A stretch of DNA of 64,000 nucleotides, taken from Patiria pectinifera (Eukaryota; Echinodermata; Asteroidea; Valvatida; Asterinidae). The stretch covers positions 30,993,916-31,057,915 of the forward strand of contig CM057148.1 of NCBI GenBank assembly GCA_029964075.1. Reading direction: 5' to 3'. Numbering within the stretch: position 1 is the first letter of the stretch; each line of letters begins with the position of its first letter. The notes below the pieces were generated by a model. The model ran no database searches, had not been told where the DNA came from, and was given only the letters and a program-made list of their open reading frames with translations. Of this stretch, positions 52,879-63,766 are shown piece by piece. The translations under genes were made by a program, and so were the position numbers.

Positions 52879-53280
52879 CTAGCACCCCCATGTCCCAAGG
52901 GGGCTAGCTCTCCAACCGTACGTCCTAACGGTGGAAACATTGCTGTTAAGGTATAGTCAAACTTAATATTTGTGAGATTAATAATTCCTATGCAAATTAA
53001 TGAAGGGGGTTTACTACTGCATTACTCCAACCGTTCGTACAAACGGTGGAAATATAGATTAAGGTTATATTCAAATTAGAACTATAAATACTTAATACAT
53101 TTTTAATCATTCTGCCAATTGGTTTACGGGCGAATGTGCCCAAATGTGTGTGGCAAGCGTGCCAAGTTTAATGTTATGTGTGGCAAGCGTGCCAAGTATT
53201 CAGGACAAGCGTGTCCAAATCTATGTGTGGCAAGCGTGCCAAGTTTAAGGTTATGTGTGGCAAGCGTGCCAAGTTTTCAG
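52879..53280. repeat. YR4 hairpin-module array with covarying stems
   Basis: ctagcaccccc...gggggctag (52879-52907), tccaaccgta...acggtgga (52911-52938 and again 53025-53052), then gggcgaatgtgccc, four ggcaagcgtgcc and one ggacaagcgtgtcc (53128-53280). Stem bases change together while pairing is kept. Confidence 0.65.
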
Positions 53281-54639
53281 GACAAATGATAGGGTATATG
53301 TACTAGGTAACCATTGTTTTCCATCTCAGAATTTGCAATGTTGACTTCTACAAACTGCTAAGTTTAAGGGCCATTGGCCTAACGTTTTATCGTCGATATA
53401 TAATAAAAGCAGTTTAAGCTGTACCAGAAATCACAACAAGGTCCATTTTTGTTCTTCATGTGAGTTGTCTGAGAGTAAATAAATAATTTTGTTAAATAAT
53501 TTATTCACACATGGCGCCTCATACACTCTCCTTACAACCGAGTGGTTCCACTACAAAATAATTTGGGTGGAGCGAAGTTTCCGTTTGTCTCAATACATGT
53601 AATATCAAATGGTTTTATGTACAGCACAAATATGAGACAATATATATACAAATGATTAGGTGTTTACAAAAGAATTACAGTATATATATGAACTTTAGGT
53701 ATATCAAACGAAACTTTGTTGGGTATATAAAAACGACAGTCAAAAAGGGAAAATAGGCTAATAAAGTCGCTCCAAGGATGGTATCTAAAATGCATAAAAA
53801 CAATAAATGACTAATGAATTATTGGAATAACTTCCAGATCCAAATACATTATTAACGATATTTAATTCAAAGAAATTTGGGAAAAACTGGTTTCCTTCTT
53901 TGTAAATCAAAACACTTTTTTATACATACATCAGTAAAGGAACAAACTGTGGTATAAAATGACTGTTGCCCAAACAGAGGAATTATTTAAAAGGCAATTA
54001 TGGAAGAGTATGAATATTTTATATACATGTAGTGTAATTTTAAATCCGAAAATAGAAATGTTTTATTCACCAAGCTATGTTATAAAATAATGAAATAAGA
54101 ATAGAATACCATACCCTAATAACAAATTCCTGAATGATCATAGCACATACCACTTGGGATGGTCTACGTTCATGCCTTCTCCGTGTCCGATGTCAAAATC
54201 GAAGTTCAGCAGTGAAAATAGATGAAAATATTTTACTGCTATAGGGAGCCTCTCTCAAAATTTGTAGATATAAGTGGAGAATATAAGAGCTCGCAAAATG
54301 ATGGTCTGAACGCAACAAGATGTTGGGTCGAAATCAAAGTTATTTCGCAGCTAGCCCTACAAGAAAACTATACCGAAAAGCACGGAATGTCAGCTATTTC
54401 TCTTAAACAAAGCGCGGTGGAATGCAAAACTCGCCTGCTCGCTACGCCCTTTGCATATTTGAGCAAAATTCTAGGCGGAGCGCGCTGTAAAAAAAAAAGT
54501 TTAGTTGGCCGCGAGAGGGTGCTAGGCAAAAAGCATGATCGCAATGGCTGCTCACATGTAAAATGACACAAACACGAAGTTACTGTCAAAAGTTATGAAA
54601 TGAATGCTGGAGTAAGGAACCTGTCGGGTAAAAGTAAGT
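53281..54639. other. No gene
   Basis: AT-rich non-coding sequence. A 114-aa frame at 54222 has no domain. Confidence 0.5.
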
Positions 54640-55780
54640 ACTGAAACCCGACCTGGTTACACTAGGTCAACTCGGTCCCAAGTCCATGTCAACTCAGTCC
54701 CAATCAAGTCGGTCCTAAATCAACTCAATGGGGAAAAATGCTTTACAAGGCTCTAAGGGCGAAAATCAAATTGCACCATGTTAGGAGCCGTGCCATGTCA
54801 GGGCACATCAGCAATACACTGTTAAAATGGTTAGTACGACTCACACTGCTGTCGTCACGCGTTCCACATGAACCTGGCCTTATACATAGCGATATAGCAC
54901 GGGTGCCCACTTTTTAATTTTTTATTCGTTGCAAAGTTAAATCCAGTTCTTAACGATGCTGTTATTTTATGCGCACCATGCTATCGCTAAGTAAGGCTAA
55001 GATTGTGTGGAATGCGTGAACTCGGCAAGGCGTGACCTCGGCAAAGCGTGACCTTGGCAAGGCGTGACCTCGGCAAGGCGTGACCTCATCAGCGTTGTAT
55101 GTCGTAACCACTTTAACTGTGTTGTTGATGTACCCTTACATGGCACTACCCCTAGCATATCACAATTTCATTTTCGCCCCAAGTGCCTTGCCGGAGCATT
55201 TTTTTTTTCACTTACAGTTGACCTGGGGCTGAGTCGACTTGGGACCGAGTTGATTTGGGATTGAGTTGACGCGAACCGACTTGGTATGAAACCGAGTTGA
55301 CTCGAAACCCGTCTTTGCGTTTCGAGTCAACTCGATCCAAAGTCAACTCGGTCACAAGTTCCAAGCAAAAATAGATGGGGGGAAATGTGTTTTCCGTGGT
55401 TAACCTTTCCGTTTTGATGTATTGATTTGGTTTAACCATTTATCAAGGTTGTTCCGGTTGTACCGCTCGTAATTGAAGCTATGTACAGCGTAGTGTGTTT
55501 ACCCAAAACTTCCTGCTGTAGCAATTAAAGTCAGTAATTGCCCGATGTTCCAGTGCAGCTACGCACGCTACTGCGCGATATTTGGCCATTTTGACTAGTG
55601 CTGTGCACGCCTAATTCTCTGTTATTTTAAGAATCATCGACCTGAAATACAGTTTACATTAATTAAGACAAGGTTGTATCACATTTTAGGGTAGTTTTCG
55701 ATGGCGCAAATTAAAATAATTTCCACCAAAATACACAATACTACATGTTTTCTACAGCGAGTTGCGACCCCCACTCAATC
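54640..55780 (+). repeat. Dispersed repeat family B, copy 2
   Basis: The 3' half (55310-55770) matches 1480-1950. The 5' half contains two clusters of the ggtcaactcggtcc / ggaccgagttgac motif (54660-54725 and 55220-55355) in opposite orientations about 500 bp apart, so the unit may be bounded by long inverted repeats. Between them is a 16-bp tandem repeat (55013-55090). No transposase. Confidence 0.55.
55013..55090 (+). repeat. 16-bp tandem repeat
   Basis: About 4.5 units of ctcggcaaggcgtgac. Confidence 0.8.
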
Positions 55781-57660
55781 CCACAATGCACTTTGGTAAA
55801 CATTGTGCGATTTCATTAGTACATAGGATTATTGCGTCATTAGATTAGGTGTATCTTGTATCACATTACATGTTAAAGTAATCATATCTCTTTGAAAATT
55901 GTAGATGTACAAAGTGATGCCTGTTGGGCGCATCCATGTGTGTTCGCAAACCTATGCAAAACTCCAAATTCTGTAGGGTTTTGTACAGCTATTTGCATAT
56001 CTGCGTTTCTATGCTATACAGGCGCGTAACCGAAGCTGATATGCCCACACCAATTGCATGATCAGCAAATGAGCGTTATATTTTGATGTCCGCTGCAGTG
56101 ATTTTTACCTTGACATGTTTTTAACCGCCATGACGCAAGTTGTTTGCGTATGTTTTACTTGCGCATTGCATTTAGAGTGCGCTTTCAAAATTCAATCCAT
56201 CTAATTTCATCATGCTCTACAAACAAGCACATAATACAAATGTCTGCATGCAGAGTGGCTTCAAAGTAATCTTCGCGGTAAGAATGAGGAGTTAGCCCTA
56301 AGGTAGTTAATGTAGCTTTAAAGCTAAAGAGAAAAATTACAAAAAAGTAAAAAGGACAATCACATTTCATTTTGGAAGTTACTGTAATATGAGTGGATTT
56401 GCTTACGAACCTTTTTATATGACTTCAAGTTCCATGCATTGTTACCAGATGTTACAGTGAATTGTCAATGCTGTTCTTGAAGTTAGACATGTTGATTAAC
56501 AGACATACGCGAGACAACAAAATATGCTAGAACATTGAAGTTACTGTAAGAGGAGTGGATTTGGTTATGAATTTTCTTATATGACTACAAGTTCCATTCA
56601 TTGTTACCATATGTTACAGTGAATTGTCAATTTAAAGAAATGCTGTTCTTGTATTGGAAAATGTTGATTTACAAACATACATGAGGCAAAGAAATAAGTT
56701 AGAACATGACACCAAGTTATTATTGAAAGTGCTGATAATTGGCTGTACAGGTGACCGAAAGAAAGGCAACCCTGAAACATTTGCCTTTTGCCAAAAACAT
56801 GGTGAATTTGTTTGTTTTGGATAACAGATCAAAGCTGACAGCTTTTTCTTCCAAATACTGAAGAAGAAAAAATCTTGGAAATAGCACATAGCTGATTTGA
56901 GAAAATGCCAGTTGTGTAAAAGTAGTGATATTTCATCAGGCACAAAAGAAATTGACATAATATAATAATGGATTTATTATTGAAAACTGTTCCAAATATT
57001 GTGCAGGTCGTAATCCTTACAAACAACACTACACATAATATTACAAATACACAGAGCACAAATACATTTGATGGAAATGCCTTTTATTTTTCACCTGAAC
57101 AGGTGTCTGATCCCTTTTATTCATATTTTAAACCCTTAGTTTCATCATCATCAATATGTCAAAATACTAAAGAAATCGCTCAAATGAAAGATAATTACAC
57201 AGTGGGCTTGCAGTAAAATGTTTCACTGTTTGAAGCACATTTGTGCAGGATAAAAAAATAAGTACTTTTACATATTATTTGGCATTTTCAGCAACCCAGT
57301 GAGCTGTGTTCATGATTTGTTTCAGTATTTGAAAGAAATAACTGTCAGCTTTGATATATCAAAAAAAAATATTTAAGAAAGGAAAATGTTTCAGGGTTTA
57401 ATTTTTTGGGGTCACTATGTAGAGTTACCAAATGTTTATTAAACACTATGAATTGTCATGTTAAAGAAGTGATGTATTTGATAACAGTGAATTGAATAAA
57501 GTTATTTGGAATTTCATTGTTGAAACGAACACAATGTATCATTGCTTTAATTTGGGGAAATTAACCTATACCATCAGTTCACATGAAATACTGAAATACT
57601 TTTTATACATTAAATTCAACTAGAACCACAGCTATCATCTTAATTTGACTCCAGAATGCA
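55781..57660. other. No gene
   Basis: Non-coding. A ~90-bp similarity between 56370-56475 and 56535-56640 (gaagttactgtaa.atgagtggattt; gttccatgcattgttaccagatgttac versus gttccattcattgttaccatatgttac) is an old local duplication. Confidence 0.5.
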
Positions 57661-58012
57661 TCTTACTTTAAAAATGTACATTTACACCATTTATCTCTGG
57701 TGTCCAAAAATACACCCAATCAATGTCAAATTAGTCAAAAAAATGGTGTTAATGTACACCATGGATTGCTTCCATTATTATGGTAGGGAGAACAGATTTA
57801 ACACCTAGGGAGAATACTTTTTACACCGGGTATACTTCAAAGTAACACCAATTTCTGGTGAATACAATTACACCACGTCTGGTGTTGGGATATACTAACA
57901 CCAACTTTGGTGTTAATTTATGCTCTTGGTGTTGTCTAAAATAGATACCGGGATAGAATCAAATTTGACACCAGTGGTGTTAATTCTAACACTTCAGTTT
58001 TTGCAGTGTATA
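57661..58012. mobile_element. Possible MITE rich in CACCA/TGGTGT palindromes
   Basis: Repeated palindromes (acaccaatttctggtg, acaccacgtctggtgt, acaccaactttggtgt, gacaccagtggtgt). The right end, cagtttttgcagtgta, matches the ACACTGCAAAAA ends common in animal MITEs. The left inverted end is not clear, so the element may be truncated. Confidence 0.5.
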
Positions 58013-58700
58013 TTGTCGGTCATTTTATTTTCGGAAGAAAGTTGAGAAACAGATGACGCCAGAAAAAAATCACTATCCTGATTGGTTCACAATTAAAACT
58101 GTTACATTGCAAGGCATAACAGGGGAAAATGGTATGTTTACAAAGCTTGACTGTGAAAAATATTCTGATATTATACGCATAGTTGTGCAAATACACAAAA
58201 AAAGAAAAAAGAAACAGACAAAAACAAAGGATTTACCGCAAAGTTGCGGAAAAGAATAATAAATCTAAAAAACAAACATCATGGCCTCAAACTGAAAATG
58301 ATGATGAAAAAGATTTTTGTGAAAAGAGCCTCGCGCCTTTAATTGAAATCATTCTAAATTCATCGACGGGCAAACAAGTCTTCATTTTTTCTTTAGAAAT
58401 TCAAAACCACGAGCTCTTCGGCAGCCCACATTCTTATATTGTCGGCCATTTTATTTTCAGAAGAAAGTTGAGAAACAGATGACGCCAGAAAAATCACTAT
58501 CCTGATCGGTTCACAATATTAATATTAATTATTACATTACAAGGCATAACAGAGGAAAATGGTATGTTTACAAAACTTAACTATGAAATATATTCTGATA
58601 TTATACGCATAGTTGTGCAAATACACACAAAAAAGATTAAAAAAAAGAAACAGACAAAAACAAAGGATTTACCGCAAAGTTGTGGAAAATAATAATAACT
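58012..58700 (+). repeat. Local direct duplication of ~260 bp
   Basis: 58012-58275 and 58437-58700 share long matches (attttattttc.gaagaaagttgagaaacagatgacgccagaaaa; attctgatattatacgcatagttgtgcaaatacac; aaggatttaccgcaaagttg). The period is about 425 bp. The 99-aa frame across the gap is unsupported. Confidence 0.8.
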
Positions 58701-59775
58701 AGAGCTAATGTGCTTCCCGAAGCACGGATATCAGCCTAAATTGCCGTTTAAACGATTTGTCTGAATACTGACTCGCACTTACCACAAGGTGACCATTTCT
58801 ACATGTGGCTGAGATCGGCAAAAGAATGTAAGAGAAACAACTATGAACATTTGACATTAAGCCCACCGAAACATTACACAAAATAGCCGCCAAGACTTTA
58901 CATGAAACAGTAGTTAATGCCCGTATATTAATCCACAAAAACAGTCAAATATTAATCACAGCAATAGTGTTATTTATTGGCCTCCGTACTTTTTAATCCG
59001 CGGCGGAGAATTTGGCTGAATACGTGGCTATCTTTACGCAGGTGGTTGAAACAAACCGAAAGAATGCGGTATCGAGACACCACTTCTGCGATTGTGTGCA
59101 AAGTTTATGGAGAGTGTGGCACTGTGCGTGCAATTGCTTGTCAACGTAGTTAACCGCGTGCACACGGACGATATCGTTTTCGCATGCCACTCAACATCCA
59201 CAGTATCGTGCTTGGCGGTTTGAAACCTTCCCAGAGTTCCTATATTGTTAAATTGTTTTTACGTGCGTTTGAAAAATGAAAAACTTGAAATAACTCGACA
59301 ACCAAATAAGTCAGGAATATGAAATTTGAGAATTAGAGATAAAAAAATACACTGAAGAAGGCTGCAAAGATTCCAAATGTAAAACACCTTTTTATTTTGT
59401 TTCATAAAATGACCCCTACTGACCAAAAGGTGACCACTGGCCAAATTCTGTGAACAACGTTTGTGAGGCTTGATCCAAAGATACAACTGACCAAGTTTTA
59501 CATTAATTTGGTCAAGACTGTGGGAGAAGAAGCATTTTGTAAATATTCATAGAATGACCTCTACTGACCCTTGGATGACCAGTAGCCGGATGAACATGGC
59601 TAGGAAGGGCATGTGACAAGGTTTTATTTGGCCGAGTTTGTTTGAAATCGGCCTACTAGTTTGGGAGTTATGGCCATTTTTTCATTGGTCACGTGACCGT
59701 TTGCCCCAAAAAAGAAAGAAAGAAATCGGACGATCACAGTATACCAGCGTGCTTCGCACGACTGATATCGATGTA
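58701..59775. repeat. Unclassified dispersed-type repeat
   Basis: Flanked by related motifs gtgcttcccgaagcacggatatc (58710) and gtgcttcgcacgactgatatc (59750). The interior has two passages of 'tgacc(c/t)ctactgaccctt/aaaaggtgacca'. No coding. Class unknown. Confidence 0.4.
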
Positions 59776-60299
59776 GGAGAACGGGGTATTTTCCCCTTGA
59801 AAACATTGGATTGTGTAGACTTCTTCGAGTTGTGTCCATACTTTTATGAAGTCCCTTTAATATCAAGTACATGAACACTGACCCGATACGCCACATGTAC
59901 ACTTTGGTTCGAACTGTAGTGCAGCCTGGTACACTTGCTGGCCCCGTCCAGTTACCGTTGCCTCCCCGGTCACCGTAGCGGACCGCTCCCGCTTCGGTCT
60001 GACCGTCGATAACCCGTACCGTGCCGGTGCCCACTCAGTTCGTATTGGTTGACATGGTTTTGCCTTAGTACATAGTACATGTATAGACTTTGTAGACAGC
60101 AACCTGTTATCTCTATAACGCTACCAAAGACTACCAAAAGGAGAAACCCTATAGGTTGATGAAATCTAACAAAGTTATGTAAAGTGAAGAGATGAATAAA
60201 TCAGTGTATTGACATGCGTGACTGTCACCCCAAAGCTCTGTTTCCCTCTAACTTATTGAATTATTGTTGACTCTAATAAATGTTTCATGAACTGCTATC
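59776..60299. other. GC-rich stretch, possible LTR of the second gypsy element
   Basis: 59925-60045 is CpG-rich with small palindromes. A 136-aa minus frame has no domain. The 3' edge, next to the primer sites, should be the end of a 5' LTR, but the LTR start is not identifiable and no matching 3' LTR is seen. Confidence 0.35.
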
Positions 60300-60311
60300 C
60301 AGTCACAGCAA

Positions 60312-60371
60312 CACTGGTGGCAGCGGTGGGAACTGCTATTAGGGAACGCAACACTGGTGGCAGCGGTGGGA
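60312..60371 (+). promoter_or_regulatory. Duplicated tRNA-Leu primer binding site
   Basis: acactggtggcagcggtggga occurs at 60309-60329 and again at 60350-60370. It matches the complement of an animal tRNA-Leu (AAG/TAG) 3' end, TCCCACCGCTGCCACCA. The duplication includes the flanking gaactgctattagggaacgcaa. Confidence 0.7.
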
Positions 60372-60401
60372 TTGCTTCATGAACTGCTATTAGGGAACGC
60401 A

Positions 60402-61095
60402 ACAATAGATTACAGTAAGCTTAACGCTATTACACTTAGAGATGTATTCCCGCTTCCGCGGATTGAAGAAACTCTAGGGGCGTTGGGGGGTTTTCGCTAC
60501 TTCACTTTATTGGACGTGGCACACGGGTATTTTCAGCTAATCATGCATCCAGACTCAGTAGATAAGACCGCATTTAGAGTTCCATGGGGACTTTTCTCAT
60601 TCACCTGTATGCCGCAGGGGTTGTGTAATAGCCCAAGCACCTTTCAAAGGACCGTTGAGTTGATTTTCGGGGACATACATCTGTCCAAGTTGATTTTGTA
60701 CCTTGATGACATTCTGGTGTATTCCAGTACATTTCAGGAACATCTTGAGAGATTAGATGTTGTGTTTGGAAGACTAATTGAGCATGGTCTTAAGCTCAAA
60801 GGAAGTAAGTGTCACTTCTTCCAAAGTGAAGTCAAGCATCTAGGGCATGTGGTTGGTAAATTTGGCGTTGCAGTGGACCCTGACAGGGTTGAGCGAGTTG
60901 CAAGTTGGCCAACTCCAAGAAGCACCGAGGAACTCCGTTCATTCCTCGGACTCGCTTCGTATTATAGGCGTTTCATCTGTGGGTTTTCTAAGTTGGCAGC
61001 TCCATTACATGCACTAGTAGCTATGGCTGGGTCAAAAACAGGGAAGGTCCCAAAGTTCAAGTGGTCAGCAGAAGCTGAAGATGCCTTTCGGTAGC
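60402..61095 (+). pseudogene. Gypsy-2 reverse transcriptase (5' truncated)
   Basis: IDYSKLNAITLRDVFPLPRIEE, FTLLDVAHGYFQLIMH, MPQGLCNSPSTFQRTVEL, LYLDDILVYS (catalytic YLDD), LGHVVGKFGV and SFLGLASYYRRFI. The N-terminal RT blocks are missing. TAG at 61093-61095 ends the frame within the connection domain. The sequence continues in the neighbouring frame into RNase H. Confidence 0.85.
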
Positions 61096-61538
61096 TGAAA
61101 AGGGCACTGTGTACGACTCCTGTGTTGGCATATCCCAATTTCGGAAGAGATTTTGTGGTAGAGGTTGACGCCTCACTCGAGGGGCTTGGTGACTGCCTAC
61201 TCCAGGTTGGGGATGATGGAAAACTTCACCCCATAACATATGCGAGTCGTGGATTACATGGGGCAGAAAGGAACTATTCAGATCTGTCGAGCTTTAAGCT
61301 TGAACTGTTGGCCCTGAAGTGGGCGATCTCGGAAAAGTTTCGGGATTGTTTGGTAGGGTCCCGGTTTGTGGTCTACACGGATAATAATCCTCTGGCCCAT
61401 TTACAGAATGCCAAATTGGGAGCGACCGAACAACGTTGGGTCGCACAGCTGGCACCCTTCAATATGGAAGTGAGATTTCGTTCAGGAAAGACAAACAGGT
61501 GTGCTGATGCTCTCAGTAGACGCCCAGTGTTGAGGTAG
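61096..61538 (+). pseudogene. Gypsy-2 RNase H
   Basis: LAYPNFGRDFVVEVDASLEGLGDCLLQ (first Asp), SSFKLELLALKWAI (Glu), VVYTDNNPLAHLQ (Asp) and NRCADALSRRP (last Asp). Open, but without an in-frame ATG at its start and separated from RT by a stop. Confidence 0.85.
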
Positions 61539-62832
61539 TGGATGAGGTGACTGACTGTTCCACCATTCCAAGTGAGGTTCGTGCTGCTGCTGAGGACCAG
61601 GGAGGTTGTGCCAGAACCTTCGATGCTTCTAATGAGGAAGTGACTGAGCAGTCATCAGTTCTACCATCCTTCACTTCAAGTGAACTGGCCAAGATGCAAG
61701 AAGAAGATGAGCAACTTGGGACAGTGTAGAAACATTGGGTTAATAAGTGGGAGTCGGTGTAGGATGGAATTGATAAGAATGTTCCTGGCATAAGTGGCTG
61801 GCTGAGGGAGCGACGTCAGATAGTGGAACGAAATGGGGTTCTGTACCGAAAGGTGCAGGATGCTGTGTTGGGTGTTATGTATCAATTGCTTACACCGAAA
61901 AGCCTCCAGAAATTAATGGTCCAGTCAGTACCTGACCGTTGGGGTCATCAATGTGTTAACCGTACCCTATCATTGCTGAGAACATGATGTTTTTGGCCAG
62001 GAATTGCAGGTTATGTGAGGGAACATGTATGCCATTGTTTCAAGTGTGTGGCTTCGAAGCCACCCACCCCGACTGTCCGCACACCGATGCGGCATTTGTT
62101 GGCCTTCCGTCCTATGGAACGCCTAGCGGTCGATTTTCTCAAGTTGGATAGGGGTAAGGGAGGTTTTGAGGATGTCCTCATCATGACTGACGCCTTTACA
62201 AAATATGCGTTGGCGGTCCCATGCAAGGACCAAACTGCACCCGTGGTGTCAAAGCTTTGCGGGATCATTGGATTTCACATTATGGTATCTGCCTCAGGTT
62301 CATTCGGACAAGGGACGTAATTTTGAAGGGAAGTTAATTAGTGAACTCTGTAAGTTGTATGGGGTTAAAAAGACAAGAACTAGTCCATGCCATCCCCAAG
62401 GCAACGGACAAACTGAGAGATTTAACAAGACCCTCTGCTCTCTTATAAGGTCCTTGGATGTTGAGGAACGTAAAAAGTGGCCTGAACTTCTCCCGCACAT
62501 AGTATACATGTATAACTCGACACCGCACAGTGTGACAGGAGTGGCCCCTTGCACACTTTTGTTTGGTCGGCAACCAACAACTCCCTTAGATCACCGTGTG
62601 GGAAATACAAGCAAGACTTCGGAGAAGAGTATGTCCATATGCAGGCAAAGTTTTTGAAACATGCCTATGAAATTGTCAAAGATCGTCTAATCAAGGCGGC
62701 CGCTTCAAATAAGAGGCATCTGGATGCTAAATGTAAACCCACTCAGCCGTTGGTGGTAGGAAGTAGAGTCTTGATAAAGAATCTGGCTTTCAAGGGCAGG
62801 CACAAACTGAGTGACCACTTTGAGATAAATTG
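61539..62832 (+). pseudogene. Gypsy-2 integrase in three frames
   Basis: Linker (ELAKMQEEDEQLGTV), then a zinc domain near 61900-62050 with a stop inside (HQCVNRTLSLLR ... HVCHCFKC). Core: MERLAVDFLKLD (Asp), then a frameshift near 62260, VHSDKGRNFEGKL (Asp) and GNGQTERFNKTL (Glu), and a second frameshift near 62600 into KFLKHAYEIVKDRLIKAAASNKRHLDAK...GSRVLIKNLAFKGRHKLSDHFE, the C-terminal module. Non-functional. Confidence 0.8.
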
Positions 62833-63166
62833 AGATGGGCCGCAGTTCCTCTGAGGATTAAGTATGCAGCATAGCAATGTCCTGTGTAATAAGTAAATGG
62901 AGCTTTGCAGATGTGTCACAATTTACAAGTTATTGTTTCTTTGCTTTTGTAGAATTCCACAGATTTAAAGATCAAATAGGAGGCTGCCGCTCAGCGAATC
63001 TGGTGAAAACCACTCTAAAACCTTATCTGACCTGAACCTTCAGGAATTCTGAAGATTTGTAGTTACGAGTGTGCATTTGGATTTTTAAAAACTTCTTTGT
63101 TTGTATAGATTAGTATTTTTGTTTACAGATGAGGGTTTTTTTGGAATGTATTGTTGACTTAGAAAT
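62833..63166. other. Spacer, no gene
   Basis: Non-coding; ends with T-rich sequence and 'tttgtttacag' (63117-63130), which could be a splice acceptor upstream of the hydrolase ATG. Confidence 0.45.
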
Positions 63167-63766
63167 ATGTCAGATAAACGACATGTGTACGTATTCGGGC
63201 AATCGTTTCCCGCTCGGTTTTTGAGGTCGGCACGTAGAAGCCATCAAGCCGTGAGTCAGCTGATAAATGTTGATTTGCGGTATGATGTTTCTGTTGAAGG
63301 GCATCCGGGCCTAAGCTATAACAGAATCTTCAGTAGTGGGGATCACTACTTTAAGGAAATGAAACGTCATTCAGTGGATCTGTTGTGCATTGACCTCGGA
63401 TCAAATGATTTATGTGGGATAGGGGGTACTCCTGCTGTTGTTGTACAGGACACCCTTCGGTTTCTTACAATGTTAGAGGACCAAGGGGTGCATCCCAGTC
63501 ATCTCGTAATCCTGTCTGTGATTAGAAGGTCTCGTATTGACCGACCAGGACAAGTTTCAGTTACCACATTTAATCACAGGGTCAAACGATACAACGCCCT
63601 TTTGAACAAAGAGCTTGGAAAGCATCACCCAACGGTAAAGATGTACCATCAGCGAAAAACGAATCATCCTCAGTATATTTCAGGAGATGGGTGTCATCTC
63701 ACAGACGAAGGCCTCATTAGATATGGCAAGGGCCTCCGAGAGGTAATTTTCAGCTGCAAAGTTTAG
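63167..63766 (+). CDS. SGNH hydrolase-like protein, intact 199 aa
   Basis: Complete frame from ATG 63167 to TAG. Block I is VFGQSFPARF: the nucleophile Ser is kept but the usual Asp of GDS is Gln. Block III is DLGSNDL (Asn). Block V is SGDGCHLTDEGL (Asp and His). No signal peptide or membrane segment. The length is that of a bare SGNH domain. Its block V is close to the fragment at 49402, and it differs from the YR2/YR4 hydrolases (GDS, DGVHLSxEG), so it is a second hydrolase lineage. It starts 335 bp after gypsy-2 integrase. It could belong to an unseen retroelement, be a passenger, or be a host gene. Substrate unknown. Confidence 0.75.
   Translation: MSDKRHVYVFGQSFPARFLRSARRSHQAVSQLINVDLRYDVSVEGHPGLSYNRIFSSGDHYFKEMKRHSVDLLCIDLGSNDLCGIGGTPAVVVQDTLRFLTMLEDQGVHPSHLVILSVIRRSRIDRPGQVSVTTFNHRVKRYNALLNKELGKHHPTVKMYHQRKTNHPQYISGDGCHLTDEGLIRYGKGLREVIFSCKV

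Larger units (their letters stand above)
50915..53280 (+). mobile_element. YR4: internally deleted YR retrotransposon
   Basis: AT array, about 280 bp of leader, then directly the last third of the recombinase (51729-51941), the SGNH hydrolase (51966-52477), a GC-rich inverted repeat (52693-52835) and hairpin modules (52879-53280). Gag, RT and RNase H are absent. It confirms that recombinase and hydrolase are adjacent in the intact element. Confidence 0.7.
60312..62832 (+). mobile_element. Second Ty3/gypsy element, truncated
   Basis: Primer site, then RT starting in its middle, RNase H and integrase. Gag, protease and the first RT blocks are deleted (only about 30 bp separate the second primer site from RT). 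No 3' LTR recognised. Confidence 0.75.

Noticed and set aside
59624-60034. 136-aa minus-strand frame in the CpG-rich stretch
   Set aside because: No motif; high GC reduces stops; no start or context evidence.
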